A program made the position numbers and the translations under genes. The notes beneath the pieces are model-generated. The model was given only the letters and a program-made list of their open reading frames with translations. It had not been told where the DNA came from and ran no database searches. A stretch of 64,000 nt of DNA. Origin: CSP1-4 sp963777975. Its GTDB lineage: Bacteria; Chloroflexota; Limnocylindria; Limnocylindrales; CSP1-4. The DNA lies in assembly GCA_963777975.1 (NCBI GenBank), contig CAVZSO010000010.1, forward strand, positions 186,001-250,000, in the 5' to 3' direction. Within the stretch, counting starts at the first letter, position 1. The number at the start of each line of letters is the position of its first letter. Of the stretch, positions 1-8,308 are shown piece after piece.

Positions 1-425
1 ACGACGCCCAGAAGACGATGGGTGTCATCACCCTGGCCCTCGTCGCGGCCGGGCTTCAGAGCGGCGAGACGATCCCGCTCTGGGTCATCCTCCTGTCGGC
101 TAGCGCGATCTCGCTGGGCACGGCCGGCGGCGGCTGGCGGATCATGAAGACGATGGGCCAGAAGGTCGTCAAGCTCGACCCCATCCACGGCTTCGCGGCC
201 GAGACGACGGCCGCGACGATCATCCTCACCGCCTCGCACTTCGGCATGCCGGTCTCGACCACGCACGTCATCTCGTCGGCCATCATGGGCGTCGGGTCGA
301 GCGACCGGTTCTCGCGGGTCCGGTGGGGCGTGGCCGGCAACATCGTCATCGCCTGGATCCTGACCATCCCCCTCAGCGCGGCCGTGGCGGTCGGTGCCTG
401 GGTGGCCCTGAACGCGATCACCTGA
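1..425 (+). CDS. pit: Inorganic phosphate transporter, PiT family (C-terminal part; gene starts before the window)
   Basis: This is the C-terminal part of a low-affinity inorganic phosphate permease of the PiT (PHO4) family, an inner-membrane ion-coupled symporter. The window opens in frame on DAQKTMG, the end of the family signature GANDAQKTMG, so the reading frame certainly continues upstream. The visible 140 residues hold three hydrophobic segments and the conserved C-terminal repeat motif with MPVSTTHV followed by a second membrane pair. The stop is a TGA at 423-425. A PhoB-like response regulator faces it from the opposite strand, which is a plausible phosphate context, but the two genes are convergent and do not share an operon. 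The family assignment is secure; the exact substrate preference is inferred from the family. Confidence 0.9.
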   Translation, partial: DAQKTMGVITLALVAAGLQSGETIPLWVILLSASAISLGTAGGGWRIMKTMGQKVVKLDPIHGFAAETTAATIILTASHFGMPVSTTHVISSAIMGVGSSDRFSRVRWGVAGNIVIAWILTIPLSAAVAVGAWVALNAIT

Positions 426-450
426 CCCGCGGAGCCCGCAGCTCTTGTGG

Positions 451-473
451 GGCACGGCTCGCCGGGTCGTGCC
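451..473. terminator. Short hairpin between convergent genes
   Basis: GGCACG at 451-456 pairs with CGTGCC at 468-473 around an 11-base loop. It lies in the gap between the stops of the phosphate permease (plus) and the response regulator (minus). The stem is only 6 bp and no T-tract follows, so a role as a bidirectional terminator is inference. Confidence 0.35.
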
Positions 474-478
474 GGCCG

Positions 479-1186
479 TCAATCCCCCGGGCGACGGAAG
501 ACGTAGCCCACGCCGCGCACCGTGTGCAGGAAGCGCGGCCGGGAGGGATCCGTCTCGACCTGCGCCCGTAGCCAGTGCATGTGCACATCGACCGTGCGCG
601 TCTCGCCGGCGTAGTCGTAGCCCCAGACCTGCTCGAGGAGCTGGTCGCGGGTGAATGCCTGACCCGGATGGCGGACCAGGAAGGCGAGCAGCTCGAAGGC
701 CTTGGGCTTGAGCGGCAGCTCGTGCCCGTCGCGCAGGAGCCGGTGGCCCGCCAGGTCGACGTGCACCTCGTCCAGGACGACGGTGGCCGCCGGCTCGGAG
801 CCGGGGATCGGGGTCTCCGTCCGCCGCAGCAGCGCTCGGACGCGAGCCTGCAGCTCCGGCAGGCTGAAGGGCTTGGTCACGTAGTCGTCGGCGCCGAGCT
901 CGAGGCCGACGACTTTGTCGATCTCCGAGTCGCGGGCGGTGAGCATCAGGATGGGGACCTGTGACTCGCGCCGGATGATGCGGCAGATCTCGGTCCCGGA
1001 CAGCTCGGGCAGCATCAGGTCGAGGATGATCAGGTCGGGCGCGTCACGCCGGAAGGCGGTCAGGGCCTGTGCGCCATCAGCAGCCGTGACGACCGCGTAG
1101 CCGTCGCGTTCGAGGGTGTAGGCCAGCGTGTCGAGGATGGTCGGCTCGTCGTCGACGACCAGGATCGTGCGGGGCATCGGACGCAT
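479..1186 (-). CDS. OmpR/PhoB-family response regulator
   Basis: A two-domain DNA-binding response regulator of 235 residues, the usual family length. Residues 1-125 form the receiver: the acidic pair VVDDE lies near 11-13, the phosphoacceptor Asp is about residue 56 in LIILDLMLP, and the conserved Lys sits in TKPFSLPEL. Residues 140-235 form the winged helix, with the typical LLEQVWGYDYAGETRTVDVH and GVGYVFR ends. The start may be 1186 or the inner ATG at 1177, which gives MPRTILVVDDE. No histidine kinase is adjacent, so it is orphan in this window. The resemblance to PhoB/RegX3 and the nearby PiT gene suggest phosphate control, but that is inference. Confidence 0.88.
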   Translation of the reverse strand: MRPMPRTILVVDDEPTILDTLAYTLERDGYAVVTAADGAQALTAFRRDAPDLIILDLMLPELSGTEICRIIRRESQVPILMLTARDSEIDKVVGLELGADDYVTKPFSLPELQARVRALLRRTETPIPGSEPAATVVLDEVHVDLAGHRLLRDGHELPLKPKAFELLAFLVRHPGQAFTRDQLLEQVWGYDYAGETRTVDVHMHWLRAQVETDPSRPRFLHTVRGVGYVFRRPGD

Positions 1187-1267
1187 GGTATGGCCGCAGG
1201 GTTAACGGAGCGTCAACGAGCTCCCGTTCCGCCCCGCCCGCGCCGGATCGTCCCGATCGGCAGCAGG

Positions 1268-3310
1268 TCAGGCGCGCCGGAAGGGGACGTTGGCGACGAG
1301 GATGTCCGTCCGGCCCAGGAGCTCCTCGCGGATGCGGTGGGCGTTCTCGTTGTACAGGAAGCGCTCCCACCAGTGTCGTGGGACGTACTCCGGCAGCAGC
1401 ACGATGACGACGTCATCACCGTCGCTGCGCGCGACATGCTCGAAGTAGCGCACGAGCGGCCGAACGAGCTTGCGGTAGGGTGACTCGACGATCACGAAGT
1501 CGACGCCGGGCAGCTGCCGAGCGAACCGGTCGCGCAGCGCCTCGCCGGCTTCCACGTCATCGGTCGCGTGGACGGCGGTCACGTGCTCGGCCATGGTCCG
1601 CGCGAACTTGACCGATTGGACGACGTCGCGGGTCAGGTCGGCGACCGGCAGATAGACCTGCTGGCCCCGGTGCGGCGGCCCGATGACGACCTCCGGGCGA
1701 ACGTGGATCTCGAGCCGGCGCCGCTCGTACTGGCGGTGGATGAAGACCATCATGCCGACCAGGACCGGGATGAGGAAGATGATCACCCAGGCGCCGAGCG
1801 CGAACTTGGCGACCGCGAAGATGAGAGCCACCAGGGCGCAGGCGGCGGCACCGATGCCGTTGATCCAGATGCCGCGACGCCAGCCGTCGCCCTTCTCCCG
1901 CAGCCAGTGGCGGACCATGCCGATCTGCGAGACGGTGATCGAGGTGAAGACGCCGATGGCGTAGAGCGGGATGAGCGCCTCGACCCGTCCACCGAAGGCG
2001 GCCAGGACGACGATCGACAGGATGGCCAGGGCGACGATGCCGGCGCTGAACGCCAGCCGCTCGCCGCGATAGGCGAAGCGGCTGGGCATGAAGCCGTCAC
2101 GAGCCAGGAACGACGCCAGGCGCGGGAAGTCGGCGAAGCTCGTGTTGGCGGCCAGGATGAGGATGCCCGTCGTGGCCAGCTGGAAGACGTAGTAGACCGG
2201 CCCCACGCCGAAGACGGCACGACCGAGCTGCGAGAGCACGGTCTCGTGGGTCGATGGCTGCGCGCCGGCGGCGAGCGCAAGGGCCGAGATGCCCAGGAAC
2301 ATGACGGCCACCAGGATGCCCATGACCGAGAGGGTCAGACGCGCATTGCGCCACTCGGTCGCCTTGAAGGCGGGGACGCCGTTGGAGATGGCCTCGACGC
2401 CCGTGATCGCGCTGCACCCGTCGGCGAAGGCTCGCATCAGCAGCAAGAGCCCGAGCGACTCGACGGCCGCGTTCTCGGTCACCACCCCGGTCACGGTCGG
2501 TGGGTCGCCGAGGATCATGCGGGCGACGCCGATGCCGATGAGCGCCAGCGTGGTGATCAGGAAGACGTACGTCGGCAGCGCGAAGATCGTGCCGCTCTCG
2601 CGGATGCCGCGCAGGTTGACCAGCATGATGGCCACGATGAAGGCGGCCGCGATGGCCACCCGGTAGTCGACCAGCGGACCGGGAAAGGCCGACGTGATGG
2701 CCGCCACGCCGGCGGCGACGCTGACCGAGACGGTCAGCACGTAGTCGGTCAGCAACGCTGCCCCGGCCACCAGGCTGGGCATGGTGCCCAGGTTCTCCTT
2801 GGCCACGATGTAGCTTCCGCCGCCGTTGGGATAGGCGCGGATCGTCTGCCGGTAGGAGACGATGATGATGCCGAAGATGCCGACGATGAGGATCGAGATG
2901 GGCATCGTCAGCCACATCCAGGTCGAGCCCAGCACGAGCAGGGTGAACATGATCGACTCGGTCGCATAGGCCACCGAGGACAGGTTGTCGCTCGAGAAGA
3001 CGGCCAGCGCCTTGACCTTGCTCAGGCGCTCCTCGGACTCCTGCTCGCTGGCCAGCGGCCGTCCGAAGAGCGCGCGGCGGATGATGCCGCTGGCGGCCTC
3101 GCCGGTCCCGCGTGGTGCCAGCGCGGCCGGCTGCGCCGTGAGGACGCCCGGTGACCGGTACCGGAACGGGCGCGACGCGACGCGGCTGACCCGTACGCGT
3201 CGGTCACCGGGATGACGTCCGGTCAGGCCGTTCGACGGCTCGACGCGCTCGTCGCCATCCCCGGACTCGCTGTTCGCGTCGACGGTCCCCTCCGACGCGA
3301 TCCCCGTCAT
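1268..3310 (-). CDS. kimA: KimA-type APC-superfamily potassium importer
   Basis: A 680-residue membrane protein that matches the Bacillus KimA (YdaO) K+ transporter from memory along nearly its whole length. Shared stretches include FSSDNLSSVAYATE near residue 100, SYRQTIRAYPNGGGSYIVAKE, LLTDYVLTVSVS, AFADGCSAITGVEAISNGVP and a C-terminal end of the DILVANVPFRRA type. About 12 membrane segments span roughly 95-545, followed by a soluble USP-like tail, which in Bacillus KimA is the region controlled by cyclic di-AMP. The first 75 or so residues precede the family core. The ATG at 3310 overlaps the TGA of the upstream small gene (ATGA), which supports this start. A KdpE-like regulator and KdpD-like kinase lie just upstream on the same strand, consistent with K+ homeostasis. 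Confidence 0.85.
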   Translation of the reverse strand: MTGIASEGTVDANSESGDGDERVEPSNGLTGRHPGDRRVRVSRVASRPFRYRSPGVLTAQPAALAPRGTGEAASGIIRRALFGRPLASEQESEERLSKVKALAVFSSDNLSSVAYATESIMFTLLVLGSTWMWLTMPISILIVGIFGIIIVSYRQTIRAYPNGGGSYIVAKENLGTMPSLVAGAALLTDYVLTVSVSVAAGVAAITSAFPGPLVDYRVAIAAAFIVAIMLVNLRGIRESGTIFALPTYVFLITTLALIGIGVARMILGDPPTVTGVVTENAAVESLGLLLLMRAFADGCSAITGVEAISNGVPAFKATEWRNARLTLSVMGILVAVMFLGISALALAAGAQPSTHETVLSQLGRAVFGVGPVYYVFQLATTGILILAANTSFADFPRLASFLARDGFMPSRFAYRGERLAFSAGIVALAILSIVVLAAFGGRVEALIPLYAIGVFTSITVSQIGMVRHWLREKGDGWRRGIWINGIGAAACALVALIFAVAKFALGAWVIIFLIPVLVGMMVFIHRQYERRRLEIHVRPEVVIGPPHRGQQVYLPVADLTRDVVQSVKFARTMAEHVTAVHATDDVEAGEALRDRFARQLPGVDFVIVESPYRKLVRPLVRYFEHVARSDGDDVVIVLLPEYVPRHWWERFLYNENAHRIREELLGRTDILVANVPFRRA

Positions 3311-3558
3311 CCCCTGGCAGGCGTGACCACGAGGGCGGTCGTGCCCACGCTGCCTCGATCCAGGACGACGTCGACGCCGACCTCAGCGCCTTCGAGGGTC
3401 ACGCGTGGCAGGAGGCGTTCCCCGAAGCGGAGCCCGCTGAGGGTCACACGTCGCGCCTGCCTGGCCGCGACGAGCTCGATGGCGCCGCGGATGGTGACGA
3501 GATCGGTGGTCATGGCCGACGTTGCTGCACGCCGGCGCGGAGGCGTCTTGGTTGCCAT
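3307..3558 (-). CDS. Small hypothetical protein translationally coupled to the KimA-like gene
   Basis: An unrecognised small protein of about 83 residues if started at the ATG at 3558; a longer in-frame start lies at 3594. Its TGA overlaps the start codon of the KimA-like gene by 4 bases, the arrangement expected for translational coupling. The N-terminus is basic (ATKTPPRRRAA) and the rest is a soluble-looking alternation of hydrophobic and charged residues with no membrane segment. I do not recognise the family. Position and coupling suggest a partner or regulator of the K+ importer, but this is inference only. Confidence 0.5.
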   Translation of the reverse strand: MATKTPPRRRAATSAMTTDLVTIRGAIELVAARQARRVTLSGLRFGERLLPRVTLEGAEVGVDVVLDRGSVGTTALVVTPARG

Positions 3559-3710
3559 GCACCGAACGTAGCCCTGGCATCCAAGAGGCAGCATCCGGGA
3601 TCGCGCCGCCGTCGGCTCAACAGCCCCTCAACATGCCACCGTCAGCCCACCCGTGTCCGTTCTGCGGAGCCAGGGCGAGGAGGCCTCTCGGTCAGGACCA
3701 GGACACCGGC

Positions 3711-4433
3711 TCAGGCCTCGCGCACGCGGTAGCCGATGCCCGGTTCGGCCACGATGAGCTGGCCGGCCTCGCCGGTCGGATCAGCTTGGCGCAGCTTGCG
3801 TCGCAGTCGGCTGATGTAGACGTGCAGGTAGTGCGTCTCGTCGGAGTAGTCGGTGCCCCACACGGCCCGCAGGAGCCGGCCCTGCGTGACGACCGTGCCG
3901 GCCCGCGCGAGGAGCGCCTTGAGCAGCTCGTATTCGCGCGGCGTCAGCTCGATCGGTGCCTCGTTGACCCGGGCTTCGCGGCGACCGATGTCGAGCGAGA
4001 CGGGACCGACCCGCAGCACCCCGGCCTGGTCGACGCCGCCACCGCCGGCCCGACGCAGCAGGGCCCCGACGCGCGCCCGAAGCTCGGCCAGCCCGAACGG
4101 CTTCGTGAGGTAGTCGTCGGCGCCCTGGTCGAGCGCCGCCACGCGATCCGATTCCTCGCCACGCGCTGACAGGATGAGGACCGGGGTCATGGCCTCGCGG
4201 CGGATGCGTCGGACGACGGACAGGCCGTCGCGATCGGGCAGGCCGAGATCGAGGAGCACCAGATCTGGCCTGCCACCGTCCCACGAGCGGATCGCGGCGG
4301 CGGCCGTTCCGGCCTCCGCGAGCCGATAGCCATGGGCCGCCAGGTTCTCCGCCACCGCGCGACGGGTCGCCTCGTCGTCCTCGACGATGAGGATCCGGGC
4401 GCCCGCGTGGCTGGGACGCGAGGCGCCGGTCAC
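3711..4433 (-). CDS. kdpE: KdpE-like response regulator
   Basis: An OmpR-family response regulator with the features of KdpE. With a GTG start at 4433 it is about 240 residues; the frame is open further upstream to 4538, but that part is non-conserved and overlaps the kinase. The phosphoacceptor Asp is about residue 62 in LVLLDLGLP, and the conserved Lys is in LTKPFGLAEL. The winged-helix end has the KdpE pattern with WGTDYSDETHYLHVYISRL, RRKL and EPGIGYR. It lies about 35 bases after the KdpD-like kinase and upstream of the KimA-like gene. KdpE normally activates the kdpFABC K+ pump; no kdpABC is present here, so the local K+ importer is the obvious candidate target, by inference. Confidence 0.82.
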   Translation of the reverse strand: MTGASRPSHAGARILIVEDDEATRRAVAENLAAHGYRLAEAGTAAAAIRSWDGGRPDLVLLDLGLPDRDGLSVVRRIRREAMTPVLILSARGEESDRVAALDQGADDYLTKPFGLAELRARVGALLRRAGGGGVDQAGVLRVGPVSLDIGRREARVNEAPIELTPREYELLKALLARAGTVVTQGRLLRAVWGTDYSDETHYLHVYISRLRRKLRQADPTGEAGQLIVAEPGIGYRVREA

Positions 4434-4467
4434 GACCTGCCGGCGCTGGCGGGGCGGGAGGCCGGGG

Positions 4468-6042
4468 TCACTGCTCGCCTGCCAAGCCGTCAACGAGGAT
4501 CGCGATCGGCAAGCGCATGCGGATGCGCAGGCCGCCAAGCGGGCTCGGCTCGGCGTCGATGCGGCCGCCCATCGCCTCCGTCATGCCGCGCGCGACACTC
4601 AGGCCGATGCCCATGCCCCGGGCGCCATCGCCGCTGCGACGCCCGCGCCGGAACTTGTCGAAGATGCGCTCGGGATCGATCGACCCCAGACCAGGACCAT
4701 CGTCGTCGACGTGCAGATCCACGTCATCGCCGCCATCGAGCTCCGCGCTGATGCGGATCGATGCGCTCGCCCCGGCGTGCTGCGTGGCGTTCTCCAGGAC
4801 GTTGCCCAGAGCGTGGTCGAAGAACAGGGCGTCGACGGCTACGGGAGGCAGGTCGGCAGGCACCTCGATGGCCAGTGGGTGACCGCTCAGGCTCGCCTGC
4901 TGGCGTGCCACGACCGCCTCGACCAGCTCGCCCAGATCGTGGAACTCGACGCGGGCCTGCAGCTCGCCAGCCTCGATCCGACCCAGGTCGAGCAGGTCCC
5001 GGACCGTCTCGCTGAGGTGCGCGGCCTGCTCGTCGATCTGGGCCGCGGACGCGCGGACGGTCTCCTGGGAGGGCTCGAGGTCGGGGTCCAGCAGGCCGCC
5101 AGCCACGGCGCGGATGGTGGCCAGGGGCGTGCGCAGGTCGTGCGAAACGGAGTCGAGCAAGGCCGACTTGAGGGCGTCGCTCCGGCGGGCGATCTCGGCG
5201 CTCGTCGCCTCCCCTGCCAGTCGCTCGCGTCGCAGCGCCAGCCCGAGCTGGTCGGCCGCCGACGCCAACAGTCGCGTGCCGCCTCGGTCCGGCAGGCCAC
5301 GGCGGCGGTCGCGTGTCGCCCAGATCGAGCCGACGGACTGACCATCGGCCTCGATCGGCACGCGGAAGGTGTCGAGGTCGGTCGCGCCGCGCGCGGCGGC
5401 GGCGGCCGAGTGCGTTCGGATCCAGTCGGAGACCTCCGGGCCGGCGCTGCGGTGCAGCTGCCAGGCGAGGCGGGGCACCGGGGCTGGTCGGTCGGGTGTG
5501 GAGTCGGCCAGGATCCGCTCCTGCTGGGTCGTGGGACCGGTGGCGATCCACAGGCGTTCCATGCCCACGGCCGCCCGCAGCGGCTCGACCATCTCGCTGG
5601 CAGCGGCCCGCACGCTGGTCGCGACGGCCAGGGACCGGCTGACACCGAACGAGACCTCGGCCTCGAAGGCACGCGCCTCGGCTTCGGCGGCACGTTCTCC
5701 CTGGAGGCCGGCCAGGCGCCCGATGACGACGCCGACCACGAGGAAGAGGAGCAGGCTCAGCCACTCGAGCGGATCAGCGACGACGAGCGTGAAGCGTGGC
5801 GCCGTGAGCAGGAAGTCATACAGCAGGAAGGCGATGAAGGACGTCGCCACGGCGGCCACCGTGCCGTAGCGACCGGCCATCACGATCACGGCCAGGAGAT
5901 AGACGGGCGAGGCATCGTCGACCGCGAACCACGTCTCCAGGGCGACCGCGACGACGGTCGCCAGGGAGAGCGCCAGGGTCCCGGCCAGGATCGGCCCGAG
6001 GTATGGCCTTGCCTCTGCCAGCCAGCTGCGCATCGCCGTCAT
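4468..6042 (-). CDS. KdpD-like sensor histidine kinase lacking the N-terminal KdpD/USP domains
   Basis: A membrane histidine kinase of 524 residues. Residues 10-115 hold the four-helix DUF4118 membrane unit typical of KdpD, then a linker and GAF-like region, then the dimerisation helix with the H-box SVSHDLRTPLATIRA, and the ATP-binding domain with N-box (ALGNVLENATQHA), G1 (DDDGPGLG) and G2 (GMGIGLSVARGM). Canonical KdpD is about 900 residues and starts with a cytosolic KdpD domain and a universal-stress domain that help sense K+; both are absent here. The KdpE-like regulator follows directly. Start at 6042 or the inner ATG at 6033. The kinase is intact and should be active. Confidence 0.82.
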   Translation of the reverse strand: MTAMRSWLAEARPYLGPILAGTLALSLATVVAVALETWFAVDDASPVYLLAVIVMAGRYGTVAAVATSFIAFLLYDFLLTAPRFTLVVADPLEWLSLLLFLVVGVVIGRLAGLQGERAAEAEARAFEAEVSFGVSRSLAVATSVRAAASEMVEPLRAAVGMERLWIATGPTTQQERILADSTPDRPAPVPRLAWQLHRSAGPEVSDWIRTHSAAAAARGATDLDTFRVPIEADGQSVGSIWATRDRRRGLPDRGGTRLLASAADQLGLALRRERLAGEATSAEIARRSDALKSALLDSVSHDLRTPLATIRAVAGGLLDPDLEPSQETVRASAAQIDEQAAHLSETVRDLLDLGRIEAGELQARVEFHDLGELVEAVVARQQASLSGHPLAIEVPADLPPVAVDALFFDHALGNVLENATQHAGASASIRISAELDGGDDVDLHVDDDGPGLGSIDPERIFDKFRRGRRSGDGARGMGIGLSVARGMTEAMGGRIDAEPSPLGGLRIRMRLPIAILVDGLAGEQ

Positions 6043-6096
6043 CGATAACGCCGGTCGCAGGATGGGAGGCGGGTCTGAGCGACGAGCATCACCACG

Positions 6097-6510
6097 TCAG
6101 GCGGCGGATGATCCGTCGAACGCCGCCGTCGCGGCGCGGCGCCGAGGCTCCATGTAGTACTCGGTGAAGTCGCGGCACCGGCCGTCATCATCGAAGTGGC
6201 AGACCCAGACGTTGTAAAAGCGCCGCTGGACGGTCTCTCCATCCGCGGCAACGTACTCCGTCGAGCCACGCATCACGGCGCGTTCGCCCTCGACCGCGTA
6301 CGGCGCATAGTCGGAGCGCCATGACGCCGGCTCGTCGGGCGAGCTGAGCCAGTCGGCCACGATGGCCGCGCGCCCTCGGACCGGCTCGTCCTCGGGGTGG
6401 TAGCGATAGGTCGCATCGACGCTGAAGAGGTCCCCGATGGCGACCGGGTCGTACGTCCGCCAGGCGGCGACATAGCGATCAAGCCACGCCGCGAAACCGT
6501 CTCGATCCAC
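6097..6510 (-). CDS. SnoaL/NTF2-like fold protein
   Basis: A small single-domain protein of about 137 residues with an NTF2/SnoaL-like cone fold: an N-terminal helix (FAAWLDRYVAAWRTYD), then LFSVDATYRYHP, a middle helix with GRAAIVADWL, and a C-terminal sheet with RFYNVWVCHFDDDGRC. The start is chosen as GTG 6510 because a perfect AGGAGG lies 7 bases upstream (complement of 6518-6523); the frame runs on to 6600 without conserved sequence. The family covers enzymes and ligand-binding proteins, so no substrate can be given. It stands between the kinase and a divergent DUF2252 gene. Confidence 0.75.
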   Translation of the reverse strand: MDRDGFAAWLDRYVAAWRTYDPVAIGDLFSVDATYRYHPEDEPVRGRAAIVADWLSSPDEPASWRSDYAPYAVEGERAVMRGSTEYVAADGETVQRRFYNVWVCHFDDDGRCRDFTEYYMEPRRRAATAAFDGSSAA

Positions 6511-6672
6511 GTCCTGCCCTCCTGCTGCCTCGCCCACAGGGTAGCCGCGAGTGGAAGCCGCGACTGTTCCGATCGCTGCCTCGGTGCGTCTGAGCACCAC
6601 CGCCGTCGGTCGCCCCGCACGGCGCTGTGGGCGAGGCTATGCTGGCCTGCCACCACCTCACGGAGACCCCCG

Positions 6673-8108
6673 ATGACGACACCCGGCGCTCCGACCGCGG
6701 TCGCCAGCGCAACGAGCCAGCCGACCAGCCTGCCACCGATGACGCGAGCCGAGCGCGCGGCCGCCGGCAAAGCGATGCGCGCCACGGCGCCGCGCAGCTC
6801 ACACGCGGGCTGGTCGCCGGCCCCCGACCGAGACGATCCACTCGCTCTCCTCGAGAGCCAGAATCGCTCGCGCGTCCGGGAGCTCGTGCCCATCCGATTC
6901 GGCCGGATGTTGACCTCCCCCTTCGCCTTCCTCCGCGGCTCGGCCATGGTCATGGCCCGCGACCTGGCCCGACTGCCAGCGACCGGCATCCAGGTCCAGG
7001 CCTGTGGCGACGCACACCTCCTCAACTACGGTGTCTTCGGGACCCAGGAGCGCAACCTCGTCTTCGGCATCAACGACTTTGACGAGACGTATCCGGGCGC
7101 CTGGGAGTGGGACGTCAAGCGGCTGGCGGCCAGCGCCGTCGTCGCCGCCCGTTTCATCGGCGCCAGCGAGAGCCAGGCCGCCGAAGCCGCCCGCTCTGCC
7201 GTCCGCTCCTATCGCACGCGGATCGCGGAGTACGCCGAGTTGGGCAACCTCGAGCTCTGGTACACCTATCTCGATACCGACCACATCCTGGGCGTCCTCT
7301 CGCCGGCGACCCGGGCCAAGGCCGAGGAGATCATCGCCAAGGCTCGCGGCCGAACGAACCTGCAGGTCATGGCCAAGACGACCGAGCTCGTCGGCTCCGA
7401 CTTCCGGATCATCGAGAGCCCGCCGCTCATCGTCCGGATCCCGGAGTCGGTCGGCGGCGACTCCTTCAGACGGTCCTCGCCGCTTGGCTCGAGTCATACG
7501 GCGCCTCGCTCGTCAGCGACCGCCGCGAACTGCTGGCCAAGTACCGGATGATCGATGCCGTGCGCAAGGTCGTCGGCGTCGGCAGCGTCGGCACCCGCTG
7601 CTTCGTCCTCCTGCTGCGCGGCGAAGACGAGCGAGACCCGTTGTTCCTGCAGGTCAAGGAGGCAACGACGTCCGTTCTCGAGCGACCCGGCGGCCGGCGG
7701 CCGTACCACGGCAAGCGGGTCGTCGAGGGCCAGCGGCTGCTCCAGGCGGCACCGGACATCTTCCTCGGCTGGGGGCGCCTGCAACGAGGCGACGGCCCGA
7801 CGGTCGACTTCTACGTCCGCCAGCTGCGCGACATGAAGGGTTCCGTCGACGTCGTGCCTGGCGTGACCCGCCCGGCAGGCACCATCGAGTACACCGCCCT
7901 CTGCGGCTGGGCGCTCGCCCTGGCGCATGCGCGATCCGGGGACGCCTCGATGATCTCGGGCTACCTGGGCTCCGGCGACGCGTTCGACGAGGCCGTCACC
8001 AGCTTCGCGGTGGCCTACGCGGACCAGACCGAGCGTGACCACGAAGCGTTGGTCAAGGCGGTCAAGGACGGCCGCATCCACGCCGAGTCGGACGGCTCGA
8101 CCAGCTAG
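6673..8108 (+). CDS. DUF2252 family protein (one frame break)
   Basis: The two halves together make a DUF2252 protein of about 478 residues, the family's usual size. The first half, from ATG 6673, includes SRVRELVPIRFGRM, FLRGSAMVMARDL, GDAHLLNYGVF and FGINDFDETYPGAWEWD. The second half has KVVGVGSVGTRCFVLLL, LFLQVKEA, YHGKRVVEGQRLLQAA and a C-terminal YTALCGWALALAHARSGD. Similarity changes frame near 7465-7475, where one base seems to be missing. DUF2252 resembles phosphotransferase-fold kinases, but its function is not established. A GGAGA lies just ahead of the start. The gene is divergent from the SnoaL-like gene. Confidence 0.8.
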
Positions 8109-8126
8109 ACGTCGTTCGCGGATACG

Positions 8127-8160
8127 TCGAAGGCCCGGCGGGACGGCACCGAGCCTTCGA
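8127..8160. terminator. Hairpin after the DUF2252 gene
   Basis: TCGAAGGC at 8127-8134 pairs perfectly with GCCTTCGA at 8153-8160. It starts 19 bases after the DUF2252 stop in the gap before the convergent gltX stop. There is no T-run, so termination in both directions is inference. Confidence 0.45.
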
Positions 8161-8182
8161 GAGGATCGCACCCGTGGAGGAG

Positions 8183-8204
8183 GACCTGGTGTGGGGACCA
8201 GGTC
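8183..8204. terminator. Second perfect hairpin in the DUF2252/gltX gap
   Basis: GACCTGGT (8183-8190) and ACCAGGTC (8197-8204) form an 8-bp stem with the 6-base loop GTGGGG. It lies between two convergent genes, so a terminator or mRNA-end stabiliser is the simplest reading. The rest of 8109-8308 shows no gene. Confidence 0.4.
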
Positions 8205-8308
8205 TCGGATGCGAGGTTCATTCGTCTCTGGTCGAAGTCTCGCGCGCGTCCCCGACGGCGTCATCAACGCGCGGTCAACGGTCGGTCAAATGGGCGTCCG
8301 CCCGCAGG

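Noticed and set aside
1568..3154. Long plus-strand frame opposite the KimA-like gene
   Set aside because: It is an antisense shadow with Asp/Arg/Gly-rich composition and no domain, and the opposite strand holds a clear transporter.
4387..6048. Long plus-strand frame opposite the KdpD-like kinase
   Set aside because: Antisense shadow of the kinase; repetitive charged composition without a recognisable fold.
8161..8240. tRNA-like or T-box-like folding in the gltX/DUF2252 gap
   Set aside because: The hairpins do not form a cloverleaf, the T-arm consensus is absent and the region lies downstream of gltX on that strand, so it is not a gltX leader.
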